Origin: an uncultured Bacilli bacterium
GTDB taxonomy: Bacteria; Bacillota_I; Bacilli_A; RF39; UBA660
Reading direction: 5' to 3'
Assembly: GCA_947628725.1 (NCBI GenBank)
Contig: CANRAQ010000036.1
Span: 1-10,617 of the forward strand
DNA: 10,617 bases
A model generated the notes under the pieces. That model made no database searches, was not told where the DNA came from, and saw only the letters and a program-made list of their open reading frames with translations. How positions within the stretch are numbered: position 1 is the stretch's first letter; every line of letters starts with the position of its first letter. Position numbers and translations under genes: made by a program. This document shows positions 1 through 6,537 of this stretch, piece by piece.

Positions 1-16
1 TCCAAAGGATATAGAT

Positions 17-42
17 AAGTTAATTTGATTAACTTTTTTTTT
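17..42 (+). terminator. Rho-independent terminator of an upstream gene
   Basis: A perfect 8-bp stem (AAGTTAAT 17-24 with ATTAACTT 28-35) with a 3-nt loop runs into an uninterrupted T tract ending at 42. It would end a + strand gene whose 3' end lies before or within the first bases. Short open stretches end at TAA 16-18 in one frame and TGA 26-28 in another, but too little is present to choose between them. Confidence 0.7.
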
Positions 43-54
43 GAATAAATATAG

Positions 55-75
55 TGTCAAATTTTGTCAAATTTT
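55..75 (+). repeat. Tandem 10-bp direct repeat upstream of the GNAT operon
   Basis: TGTCAAATTTT occurs twice (55-65 and 65-75, sharing one T), so two identical half-sites lie one helical turn apart. It sits about 35 bp upstream of the proposed -35 box, a position that would suit an activator or repressor. In DNA this AT-rich a short repeat may be chance; function is not shown. Confidence 0.35.
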
Positions 76-107
76 ATAATAATTTTGTAATTATATGTAA
101 ATTAAAT

Positions 108-135
108 TTGAATTCATAATAATTTATTGTACAAT
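108..135 (+). promoter_or_regulatory. Probable sigma-A promoter of the GNAT/ABC operon
   Basis: TTGAAT (108-113) and TACAAT (130-135) are separated by 16 bp, close to the sigma-A consensus. Transcription would start around 142, leaving a leader of about 30 nt before the GNAT start codon. Other -10-like strings (such as TATAAT 75-80) lack a correctly spaced -35 box. Confidence 0.5.
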
Positions 136-172
136 TAGAGTAAGATATGAATGCATTATAGAGAGGTGAAAT

Positions 173-613
173 ATGGAAGTAGTATTCAAAAAAGCTACAT
201 ATGATGATGTAGATGGCATAGTTACATTGTGTAATGAATGTTTTGATGAAAATACTAATGTAGAATATGCAAAAAAAATATTTAAAGAAACTGAAAACGA
301 TCAAAATCAGATTTATTTAATAGGTATAGGTAATGGAAAAATTATTGCTCATGCAAAGATTACAATTATTCCAACAATATATGAGGATATGAATACATAT
401 GCAATATTAAACCATGTATGTGTTAAGCCAGAATTTAGGCGTGAACATATAGGAACTAAAATGTTAGATGAATGTTTTAAGATAGCTAAAGAAAATGATT
501 GTAAGTGTGTTGAATTATGGTCAAAAAATTTTAGACAAGCTGCACATGGAATGTATCATAGTTACGGATTTGATGTAATGGATGCTAAATTCTTTTCAAA
601 GGAAATAAAATAG
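173..613 (+). CDS. GNAT family N-acetyltransferase
   Basis: A 146-residue cytosolic protein of the usual single-domain GNAT length, predicted to transfer an acetyl group from acetyl-CoA to an amine; the substrate cannot be read from sequence. The core strand plus pyrophosphate loop (motif A) is HVCVKPEFRREHIGTKML, about residues 82-99. It fits the R/Q-x-x-G-x-G/A pattern except that the first glycine is His. Motif B follows with the strand KCVELWS and the typical HGMYHSYGFD, where the Tyr and Gly-Phe match the family's C-terminal signature. The start at 173 is set by GAGAGGTGA (161-169) just upstream. The stop overlaps the ribosome binding site of the next gene (8-nt gap), so the two are translated from one operon mRNA. 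Its role beside an unknown membrane protein and an ABC exporter is not evident; small-molecule or peptide modification is only a possibility. Confidence 0.9.
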   Translation: MEVVFKKATYDDVDGIVTLCNECFDENTNVEYAKKIFKETENDQNQIYLIGIGNGKIIAHAKITIIPTIYEDMNTYAILNHVCVKPEFRREHIGTKMLDECFKIAKENDCKCVELWSKNFRQAAHGMYHSYGFDVMDAKFFSKEIK

Positions 614-621
614 GAGGATTT

Positions 622-1802
622 ATGAAAATAAGTAATGTTTATGTTGGCGGTTGGTTTCAAAGGACCATGCTACAATTATCAGAAATTTATGATTTTTTAA
701 GAGATGGTAAAAGTCAATTAAAATTAAAGAAAGAAAAACTTATAGAATTTCAAAAAAGTCTAGAAATAGGAAAAATTGATTATGGAGTATCTGGGGAGGA
801 ATATATACAGTTTACAACAGCTCTAGGTATAAATGTAAAAATATTTGAAGATGGATTAATTATACTTAATAATAAAAATGTTAGTGAGGATACATTAAAT
901 GCAGATATAAATAAAGTTACAGATTATTATGAAAAAAATTATCACCAGCATTTAATTATTTGTTTAGTTTGGGTGCTCCAGTACCTAAAGAACTTGCAAA
1001 TATCGAAACAATTTATCCATATTTTATAGTTTGTGATAATGCTACTAAAGATGAAATACAAGAATTATTAACTAGAACTGAAAAACAAAAATATTTTGAA
1101 TTTCAGAATGACAAATATACTGTCTTAAGGGGAGATAAATATTATTTTATAAATAATTTAAAACAATCTGATGAAAATATAGAAAGATATATAGAAGAAC
1201 AAATATTTATTAGAGAATTTAAAGGACAATTACATAGATATTTAAATATTCATAGAATTATATGGGAAAAAATAGATGATGTAAAAGAAAATGCAAATGT
1301 TAAAGGCTCTGAAATTGTAAAATTTACGACAAAATTAGAGGGTTACGCTAAAACAATTAATTTAATTGATGGTAGAATTAACCAAATGGGTACATATATA
1401 TCAACAAGAGAAAAAATTGCTAAAAGCGATAAAGAACTTGCAGAATTTTTACAAATATCTGGTTATAGGTATGAGACATTAAGAGATACGCTAGATTATA
1501 TAAAATATTTATGGAGCATGACTAAAAATTATGTTTCATCTGCTCAAAAATTATTTGATGGTATAAAATCAGATGTAACAAGTAAATCTGTAGAAAGTTT
1601 AACTATCGTTACATCAATGAGTGCTGGGGCAGCTCTATTGGATTTATTTACAGAATCAGCTCCAACATTTACAACATTTGGATTTGTATATTTCTTTATA
1701 TTGGCATTACTTGGATGGGGTTCAACTAAAATACTTGGAGCAATTGCTAGTAGAAGAAAATATGAAATTTCAGATATTGAATATGATAAAAATATAAAGT
1801 AA
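622..1802 (+). pseudogene. Membrane-anchored protein of unknown function, frameshifted in an A7 tract
   Basis: I do not recognise this family. Two open frames overlap: 622-1029 and one open to 1802 whose first ATG is at 960. Reading one base back in the A7 run at 932-938 joins them smoothly (YEKK, then LSPAFNYLFSLGAPVP) into a 393-residue protein, so the ancestral tract was probably A8. The N-terminal half is soluble and mixed alpha/beta (contains YVGGWFQRT and IFEDGLIIL). The C-terminal half is helical, probably coiled coil, ending in one or two hydrophobic segments at roughly residues 330-380 and a basic tail. That long-helix-then-membrane layout recalls CorA-like or DUF155/RMD1 proteins, but no diagnostic motif (such as GMN) is present. 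The start at 622 has TAGGAGG (611-617), which overlaps the GNAT stop; the ABC gene starts 9 nt after its stop. It may be a true pseudogene, a phase-variable allele, a gene rescued by slippage, or a sequencing error in the homopolymer. Confidence 0.75.
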
Positions 1803-1811
1803 GGAATTTAT

Positions 1812-3551
1812 ATGAAAAGATATTTTGATACAGTAAAAACTTTAACACAAATAGCAAACCATAAATTTTTTACAGTAATTCAAATGTTTATAAGTTGTGG
1901 ATTATATAATTTATCTGATTTATTACCACCTATAGCAACTGCTGGAATAATAGCTGTAATTACAAAAAATGATTTTAATGGAATTTGGTATTATGTTTTG
2001 TTATATATAGTATTTTATATTATTCATTTTAGTATGCTAAACTGGAATTACCATACATACACCTCATTAGCGAATTATTATCACTTAGAAGTTCAAAAAA
2101 AACTTTTTGAACATGTCGCAAATAACGATTCAATATTTAATAAAATTTCAAAAGGTAAAATTGTAGATACTACAAGTGATGATATAAGATATTTAGTAGA
2201 TGTAATGGATGCTGCTTCACAGGCATTTATGAAATTAATACAATTAATAGTAATATTTATTATATTTAGTTCATATAACATTTTTGTTGCGCTTATCGCA
2301 CTTTTAATAGATTTCATATATTTAGTTTTAATGAACAATAATTCAAAAAAAGTATCTAAATATTATGAAGGTACAAGAAAGTACGAAGATAAAATAATAG
2401 ATACTTTAAATCAAATGTTAATAAATTTAAAACAAATAAAATCATTAAATATGATGCCAAATTTAAATAAAAAATTAGATAAGACTAGAACAAAATGGAA
2501 AGAAGAATATAAAGGTAAAAGAGATGCTATGACAAATAGATATTGTAGTTTACCTTATATTGTGTATATTGGAAAAATATTATTATATATTTTACTTGCA
2601 TATTTAGTTGTATCTGGTAGAATGACTATAGATAAATTAGTATTATTAATAAGTTATTTTGAATTAACTATAACATGTACTGATTCCATGCTTACATATT
2701 TATTAAACTTAAGTAACTATGGAATTAGAGTTAAAAGAATAAAAAATATACTTGATTATACATCAGATAGTAACATTGATTATGGTGATATAACAAATGA
2801 TTATATAAATGGTACAGTAATCTTTGATAAAGTTAAATATGCTAAAAAAGATAAATTAATTTTAAATAATATGTCATTTAAAATATATCCTAATGAAATA
2901 ACAGCTATTGTAGGACATAGTGGTAGTGGTAAAACAACAATAGTTAATTTATTGTATAGATTAGATAGAGTTAAATCTGGAAGTATATTAATAGATGATG
3001 AAAATATATATAATTATGATAAAAAAACATACTGTTCAAATGTATCAGGTGTATTTCAAAAACCATTTATTTTTGAAATGAGTATAAAAGATAACTTATC
3101 TTTAGTTGATTCCAATAGTAAAAATCAAATAGATGCATGTAAAAGAGTTGGAATACATGATTTTATAATGAGTTTACCTAAAGGGTACAATACAGTAATA
3201 AACGATGAAGAAAGGTTACTTTCTGAAGGTCAAAAACAATTATTAGTAATTGCTAGAGCAATCTTAACTAAAGCAGAAATATTAATATTTGATGAAGTAA
3301 CAAGTAATATTGATCCTAATTCTACTACTAAAGTAGGAGAAATATTAACTGATCTAAAACAAGATCATACTATTGTAATGATTACACATAAACCTGAAAT
3401 GATGCAGATAGCCGATAGAGTTATTGTAATAGATAAGGGTAAAGTTGTATCAAAAGGCATAAATAGTGAAGTATATGAAAAATGTAATTTATATAGAGAA
3501 TTAAGAAATAGAACATTTGCTAGTATAAGCCTTTTAGAAAATGAAAATTAA
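1812..3551 (+). CDS. ABC exporter half-transporter (fused membrane and ATPase domains)
   Basis: 579 residues, the usual length of an ABCB-type exporter half-transporter that dimerises in the cytoplasmic membrane. The N-terminal ~320 residues hold about six hydrophobic helices. The ATPase domain has every motif: Walker A GHSGSGKTT (368-376), a Q-loop in VFQKPF, an ABC signature LSEGQ (470-474; Glu replaces the usual third-position Gly), Walker B ILIFDE (490-495) with catalytic Glu495, D-loop SNID, and H-loop His526. There is no C39 peptidase domain at the N terminus, so it would not cleave a double-glycine leader itself. The start is set by AAGGAAT (1801-1807), which overlaps the upstream stop. 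It is the last gene of the operon; no second half-transporter is adjacent, so a homodimer is likely. The cargo is unknown: peptides, lipids and drugs are all possible in this family. Confidence 0.93.
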   Translation: MKRYFDTVKTLTQIANHKFFTVIQMFISCGLYNLSDLLPPIATAGIIAVITKNDFNGIWYYVLLYIVFYIIHFSMLNWNYHTYTSLANYYHLEVQKKLFEHVANNDSIFNKISKGKIVDTTSDDIRYLVDVMDAASQAFMKLIQLIVIFIIFSSYNIFVALIALLIDFIYLVLMNNNSKKVSKYYEGTRKYEDKIIDTLNQMLINLKQIKSLNMMPNLNKKLDKTRTKWKEEYKGKRDAMTNRYCSLPYIVYIGKILLYILLAYLVVSGRMTIDKLVLLISYFELTITCTDSMLTYLLNLSNYGIRVKRIKNILDYTSDSNIDYGDITNDYINGTVIFDKVKYAKKDKLILNNMSFKIYPNEITAIVGHSGSGKTTIVNLLYRLDRVKSGSILIDDENIYNYDKKTYCSNVSGVFQKPFIFEMSIKDNLSLVDSNSKNQIDACKRVGIHDFIMSLPKGYNTVINDEERLLSEGQKQLLVIARAILTKAEILIFDEVTSNIDPNSTTKVGEILTDLKQDHTIVMITHKPEMMQIADRVIVIDKGKVVSKGINSEVYEKCNLYRELRNRTFASISLLENEN

Positions 3552-3570
3552 GATTAGTCTTAATTTTTTT
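3544..3570 (+). terminator. Terminator of the GNAT/ABC operon
   Basis: A perfect 10-bp stem (AAAATTAAGA 3544-3553 with TCTTAATTTT 3558-3567), tetraloop TTAG, runs into a T tract to 3570. The ABC gene's TAA stop (3549-3551) lies inside the left arm, so the last codons are part of the hairpin. Confidence 0.85.
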
Positions 3571-3595
3571 GTGCCTTCTAGTTATTAATAATAAT

Positions 3596-3620
3596 TAAAT
3601 TAGAAATTTCTAGTGTAAAA
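3596..3620 (+). promoter_or_regulatory. Shared palindromic operator, copy 1
   Basis: A 25-bp block centred on the perfect 12-bp palindrome TAGAAATTTCTA (3601-3612), followed by the conserved flank TGTAAAA. It matches 24 of 25 bases of 6427-6451 upstream of the paralogous gene, while the DNA on either side is not conserved. It lies 27 bp upstream of the -10 box. A twofold-symmetric site at the promoters of two paralogues is best read as a common regulator binding site. Confidence 0.65.
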
Positions 3621-3636
3621 GTTTGACACATATGCG

Positions 3637-3645
3637 TGTTATAAT
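3637..3645 (+). promoter_or_regulatory. Extended -10 promoter of the first surface-protein gene
   Basis: TGTTATAAT (TG 3637-3638, TATAAT 3640-3645) is a full extended -10 element. A perfect TTGACA at 3623-3628 is only 11 bp away, too close to act as the -35 of this -10. The promoter may depend on the extended -10 or on an activator bound at 3596-3620. The gene's ribosome binding site is TAGGAGGT at 3663-3670. Confidence 0.55.
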
Positions 3646-3680
3646 TACCTTAAGAATAGCAGTAGGAGGTATAGAAGTAT

Positions 3681-6137
3681 ATGAAAAAGAAAGTATTATT
3701 ATTTTTGCTAGCTTTTTTAACAATGATTGGAGGATCTGAAATTGTAAAAGCAGTTGCAGATGAAATTTTTATGAGTCAAGGCAATTTATTGTATTATAAT
3801 CATAATAGTAAAAAAGTTGTTTCTACATCAGCTAATCCTGGATATAATGTTACATATTTTCCATATAAATATGATGCAAATAATTTGGGTTATATTTGTA
3901 ATTCAGGAAATGATTATTGGCCACCTTTAGGGAAATGCTATTATAACCAAGCTAAATCTAATGCAGCAAATTCAATAGGTATTGCTTACATTATAAATAC
4001 TATTGCTGGAAAGTCAACTGGCTTATATAACCCAAATAATTATGAAAGATACTATTGGGCTGAAATTGCTGAATTACATTATTTAGAAATAGAAGATTAT
4101 AGTAAATATATGTCACAAAAAGTAGATGGCAAAACATTAAGCACCATAATATCTGATGCTAAAACTTATCAAAATAAATATTCTAACGCTGTCGATATAA
4201 GTTTATCATCTAGTACATTTACCTTTACATTAAATAGTGATAAAACAAAATATGTATCAAATAAAATATATATAACAGATAAAAATAATAATATTAGTAC
4301 CATAACAGTAACAAAAACAGGAAATTATTCAAAATTTACATTAACAGATACAACTGACAGTGGAGGACGTTATTTACAATATAGTATTCCAATTTCAAGT
4401 TTTTCGGGCTCATTAACTGTAGGAATTTCAGTAAAGGCTTCAAATAATTTTAAAATGACAAGTATTTATGATTGCCCTAATTATCAAACTATAGTGTCAA
4501 CAAAATTAGAGACTAAGTCAAATACGGATACTGCTACAGCTTCAGGAACAGTAAAAAATGAAACAGGTAGTTTAGAATTATTAAAAGTAGACGCAAGTAA
4601 TAACTCAATAACTTCATCTGATGTAAGTGTTAAAGTTTGCAAAGAACAAAATGTTAATAGTACTACTTGTCAAGAAAAAACCTTCAGAACTTCTATTACA
4701 ATTTCAAATTTATCTATAGGCACATACTATATATATGAAACCAAAGCCCCAACTGGATACTATATTCCAGATAATCCATATTATGTAGGATCAGTAGAAG
4801 TTAAACCAAGCACATCTAATAATCCTACTACATATACAATAACAAATAAAAATGAATGTGAGTATGAATTTGATAAACTAACATCAACTGAAAAAAATTC
4901 AATGACTAAAAGAATCGAATTATATAAAAATTTTTTAAATAAAACTCCAAGTAAGAACTATCAAAACCTTCTTAATCTTAATAAAGTGTCAGGTAAAGAT
5001 GCATGTACATCTGTTACTCGTTCAGATAATTATAAAGGTGGATGTTTAGTTACAACTAAATCTGTAAGTTCAAGTATCAGTGCCAGCAATTTGTCATATT
5101 ATGAAAATATGATATCAAGTACAAATGCAACTGCTTTTTGCAGTTCCAATTATACATTTTATAGTAAAGTTAAAAATAATGGTAAAATTTCTTCAAATAT
5201 TGTTAATGATTTTTATGGAAATTCAATTAATTTTGGATCATTCAAATCAGGTAGAATGGTACTAAAATTAGATATAGCAAATAGAAAAATTGCGGAAGGC
5301 ACTCTAACGATTACATGTTATGTAGCTGGAACTGATAAGGATAATTATGCAAAAAACCTAAGTTTTGATTATCGTAAGTATGTTGATAAAGTATGTTTAA
5401 CTGATGATGGTAGTTCATGTAATACTAAAACAAATTATTTAGTTGAGGATAGTCTTACATCTAGTGTATCTAATGTTAAAGATGGAACTGAATTAATAAA
5501 ACATACAACAACATTAAAATATGATTATCTGCTAAGACCAATATATGGAAAGTATGGTTCAGGAGAAATTGTACAAAATAGTTCTAATTCAAGACTATTA
5601 GGTTATGGAATAATAAGTAAATTTGGTGATTATGGTGAGAAAAAATTAAAGTTTGAAATTCCTAGTTTAGGTATTTCAAATAAGTTATGTAAATATGATG
5701 TAGAACCTGAAATAGTTGAGTGTATTGGTGAGACATGCAATTCAGGTAATACAGGAAATCCAGGTAATCCAATTAATCCAGGCACACCATGGGAACTTAA
5801 TTTAGCATTTAGACAAATAAGTAAATCAAATCCATTCCCTGGTAAAAGTGGAAATGGAAGAAAAGTTAACTCAAATTGGTGTGATGGAAATAATTGCAAT
5901 AATAATAACAAAACAGTAGAAGAAACTATAACTAATAAAAATGATAGTTATAATTCTACAGGTGATGGGCCAATATATACTATAAATTTAAATACAAAAA
6001 CTATCGAACAAATAAAAAATAAAAATAAGGGTCAAGCATATGATGATTTTGGAGAGAATTGTAATACTTCATCAGGAACATGTGCAATTGATTTTATCAA
6101 TTGGATGAAATCACAAGGAATATTAGAAGAAGGTTAG
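3681..6137 (+). CDS. Secreted SpaA-domain surface protein with a degenerate thioester-like head
   Basis: 818 residues. A Sec signal peptide (KKK, hydrophobic core, likely cleavage after Ala24 or Ala26) exports it. Residues ~30-135 resemble a Gram-positive thioester adhesin head: GYIC (Cys73), a PPLG turn, and YYWAEIAELHYL at the place of the usual TQxAIW motif, but with Glu128 where the reactive Gln should be. A beta-rich region follows. Residues ~298-390 form a SpaA/Cna-B-like domain with LLKVD (Lys302) and E-box YETKAPTGYY (Glu353), consistent with an intramolecular isopeptide bond. The middle region (~395-690) is shared with the 6538-8865 product. Then come a Gly/Pro/Asn linker and a C-terminal module (702-818) almost identical to that paralogue's. 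There are 19 cysteines. No LPXTG or C-terminal membrane helix exists, so attachment to the cell is unexplained. Start chosen from the strong ribosome binding site and signal peptide. Adhesion is inferred from domain type. Confidence 0.85.
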   Translation: MKKKVLLFLLAFLTMIGGSEIVKAVADEIFMSQGNLLYYNHNSKKVVSTSANPGYNVTYFPYKYDANNLGYICNSGNDYWPPLGKCYYNQAKSNAANSIGIAYIINTIAGKSTGLYNPNNYERYYWAEIAELHYLEIEDYSKYMSQKVDGKTLSTIISDAKTYQNKYSNAVDISLSSSTFTFTLNSDKTKYVSNKIYITDKNNNISTITVTKTGNYSKFTLTDTTDSGGRYLQYSIPISSFSGSLTVGISVKASNNFKMTSIYDCPNYQTIVSTKLETKSNTDTATASGTVKNETGSLELLKVDASNNSITSSDVSVKVCKEQNVNSTTCQEKTFRTSITISNLSIGTYYIYETKAPTGYYIPDNPYYVGSVEVKPSTSNNPTTYTITNKNECEYEFDKLTSTEKNSMTKRIELYKNFLNKTPSKNYQNLLNLNKVSGKDACTSVTRSDNYKGGCLVTTKSVSSSISASNLSYYENMISSTNATAFCSSNYTFYSKVKNNGKISSNIVNDFYGNSINFGSFKSGRMVLKLDIANRKIAEGTLTITCYVAGTDKDNYAKNLSFDYRKYVDKVCLTDDGSSCNTKTNYLVEDSLTSSVSNVKDGTELIKHTTTLKYDYLLRPIYGKYGSGEIVQNSSNSRLLGYGIISKFGDYGEKKLKFEIPSLGISNKLCKYDVEPEIVECIGETCNSGNTGNPGNPINPGTPWELNLAFRQISKSNPFPGKSGNGRKVNSNWCDGNNCNNNNKTVEETITNKNDSYNSTGDGPIYTINLNTKTIEQIKNKNKGQAYDDFGENCNTSSGTCAIDFINWMKSQGILEEG
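5784..6137 (+). repeat. Duplicated 3' module, copy 1 (partner 8512-8865)
   Basis: These 354 bp align without gaps to 8512-8865 with 18 differences (about 95% identity), including an exact 144-bp match (5975-6118 with 8703-8846). Upstream parts of the two genes are far more diverged. It encodes the common 117-residue C-terminal module, beginning with the TPW tripeptide. Confidence 0.9.
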
Positions 6138-6155
6138 CCTTCTTTTAATTTGCTT
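6116..6155 (+). terminator. Terminator overlapping the end of the first surface-protein gene
   Basis: An 11-bp stem with one G-T pair (6123-6133 with 6138-6148) and loop TTAG, with weaker pairing outside it (to 6116/6155). The loop is nearly the stop codon itself, and the right arm ends in TTCTTTT. The same hairpin, with changes on both arms, ends the paralogous gene, so it was duplicated with the 3' module. Confidence 0.7.
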
Positions 6156-6161
6156 AATTAT

Positions 6162-6204
6162 ATCTTAATAAAATTAAGATGCTAAATTCATAACATCTTA
6201 ATTT
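6162..6204. terminator. Overlapping hairpins between convergent genes
   Basis: Three related arms: ATCTTAAT (6162-6169), an AAATTAAGATG arm (6171-6181) and a CATCTTAATTT arm (6194-6204). The middle arm can pair with either neighbour, giving an 8-bp stem with AAA loop or an 11-bp stem with a 12-nt loop. Placed exactly at the 3' end of the minus-strand gene (its stop is 6203-6205), they could end transcription from both sides. The + strand continues into T-rich sequence. Confidence 0.5.
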
Positions 6205-6382
6205 ATTTTTCAATACTATTCATATTTAAACAAGTTTCAATCATACTTACAACAACATTATTAAAAGAAGTATCATTTTCTTTTGCTATTTTCTCTATAT
6301 CTTTCACTAATTCATCTTTTAAATATAATGTTTTATAAGTAGATGGATTTTTCTTTTTAGTTTTATTAGGAACAAATATCAT
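6203..6382 (-). CDS. Small ribbon-helix-helix (CopG/Arc-like) DNA-binding protein
   Basis: A 59-residue protein reading MIFVPNKTKKKNPSTY at its N terminus. After this basic arm it has the ribbon-helix-helix pattern: a beta strand (KTLYLK, ~17-22), helix A (DELVKDIEKIAKEND, ~23-37), a TSFNN turn and helix B (VVVSMIETCLNM, ~43-54). Proteins of this fold dimerise and insert the paired strands into the major groove of short palindromes. The start is supported by AAGAGGTG (6394-6387, minus strand) four bases before ATG. It is convergent with the first surface-protein gene and divergent from the second. The palindrome TAGAAATTTCTA sits 49 bp upstream of its start and again upstream of 3681, making it a candidate regulator of both surface genes and itself. 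No toxin gene is adjacent, so an antitoxin role is less likely. The target is inferred. Confidence 0.82.
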   Translation of the reverse strand: MIFVPNKTKKKNPSTYKTLYLKDELVKDIEKIAKENDTSFNNVVVSMIETCLNMNSIEK

Positions 6383-6426
6383 ATAACACCTCTTAAAATA
6401 TTTTAATATATAAATAAAATAATTAA

Positions 6427-6451
6427 TAAATTAGAAATTTCTAATGTAAAA
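6427..6451. promoter_or_regulatory. Shared palindromic operator, copy 2
   Basis: The same 25-bp block as at 3596-3620 with one difference. Here the palindrome extends to 14 bp (TTAGAAATTTCTAA, 6431-6444). It lies 23 bp upstream of the -10 box of the second surface-protein gene and inside the divergent region shared with the ribbon-helix-helix gene, so one bound dimer could act on both. Confidence 0.65.
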
Positions 6452-6463
6452 ATCTAATTTATG

Positions 6464-6472
6464 TGATATAAT
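6464..6472 (+). promoter_or_regulatory. Extended -10 promoter of the second surface-protein gene
   Basis: TGATATAAT (TG 6464-6465, TATAAT 6467-6472) matches the extended -10 consensus. The best -35-like string, TGTAAA (6445-6450), is poor and lies in the flank of the operator. The leader of about 60 nt ends with ribosome binding site AAAGGAG (6523-6529). Confidence 0.55.
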
Positions 6473-6537
6473 TAATTTAGGATATAGTTATTATGTTTTT
6501 GTTAATAATAATCATAGTAGTGAAAGGAGTATACAAC

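Noticed and set aside
932..938. Programmed -1 ribosomal frameshifting
   Set aside because: The tract could slip, but I see no clear stimulatory stem-loop or upstream SD-like element at the right distance; left as one possibility, not a call.
622..1029. A separate 135-aa protein with its own C terminus
   Set aside because: After the A7 tract its sequence becomes unrelated filler, while the neighbouring frame continues a coherent protein with no break in style; one frameshifted gene explains both frames.
3623..3628. Perfect TTGACA as -35 of the 3681 promoter
   Set aside because: Only 11 bp separate it from TATAAT at 3640; the 17-bp position is occupied by a weak TACCTT.
5630..5911. Minus-strand open frame rich in Leu, Pro and Phe
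   Set aside because: Antisense of the Gly/Pro linker and C-terminal module; its composition simply mirrors those codons.
6203..6382. Antitoxin of a toxin-antitoxin pair
   Set aside because: Ribbon-helix-helix proteins are often antitoxins, but no small toxin frame is found on either side in the same direction.
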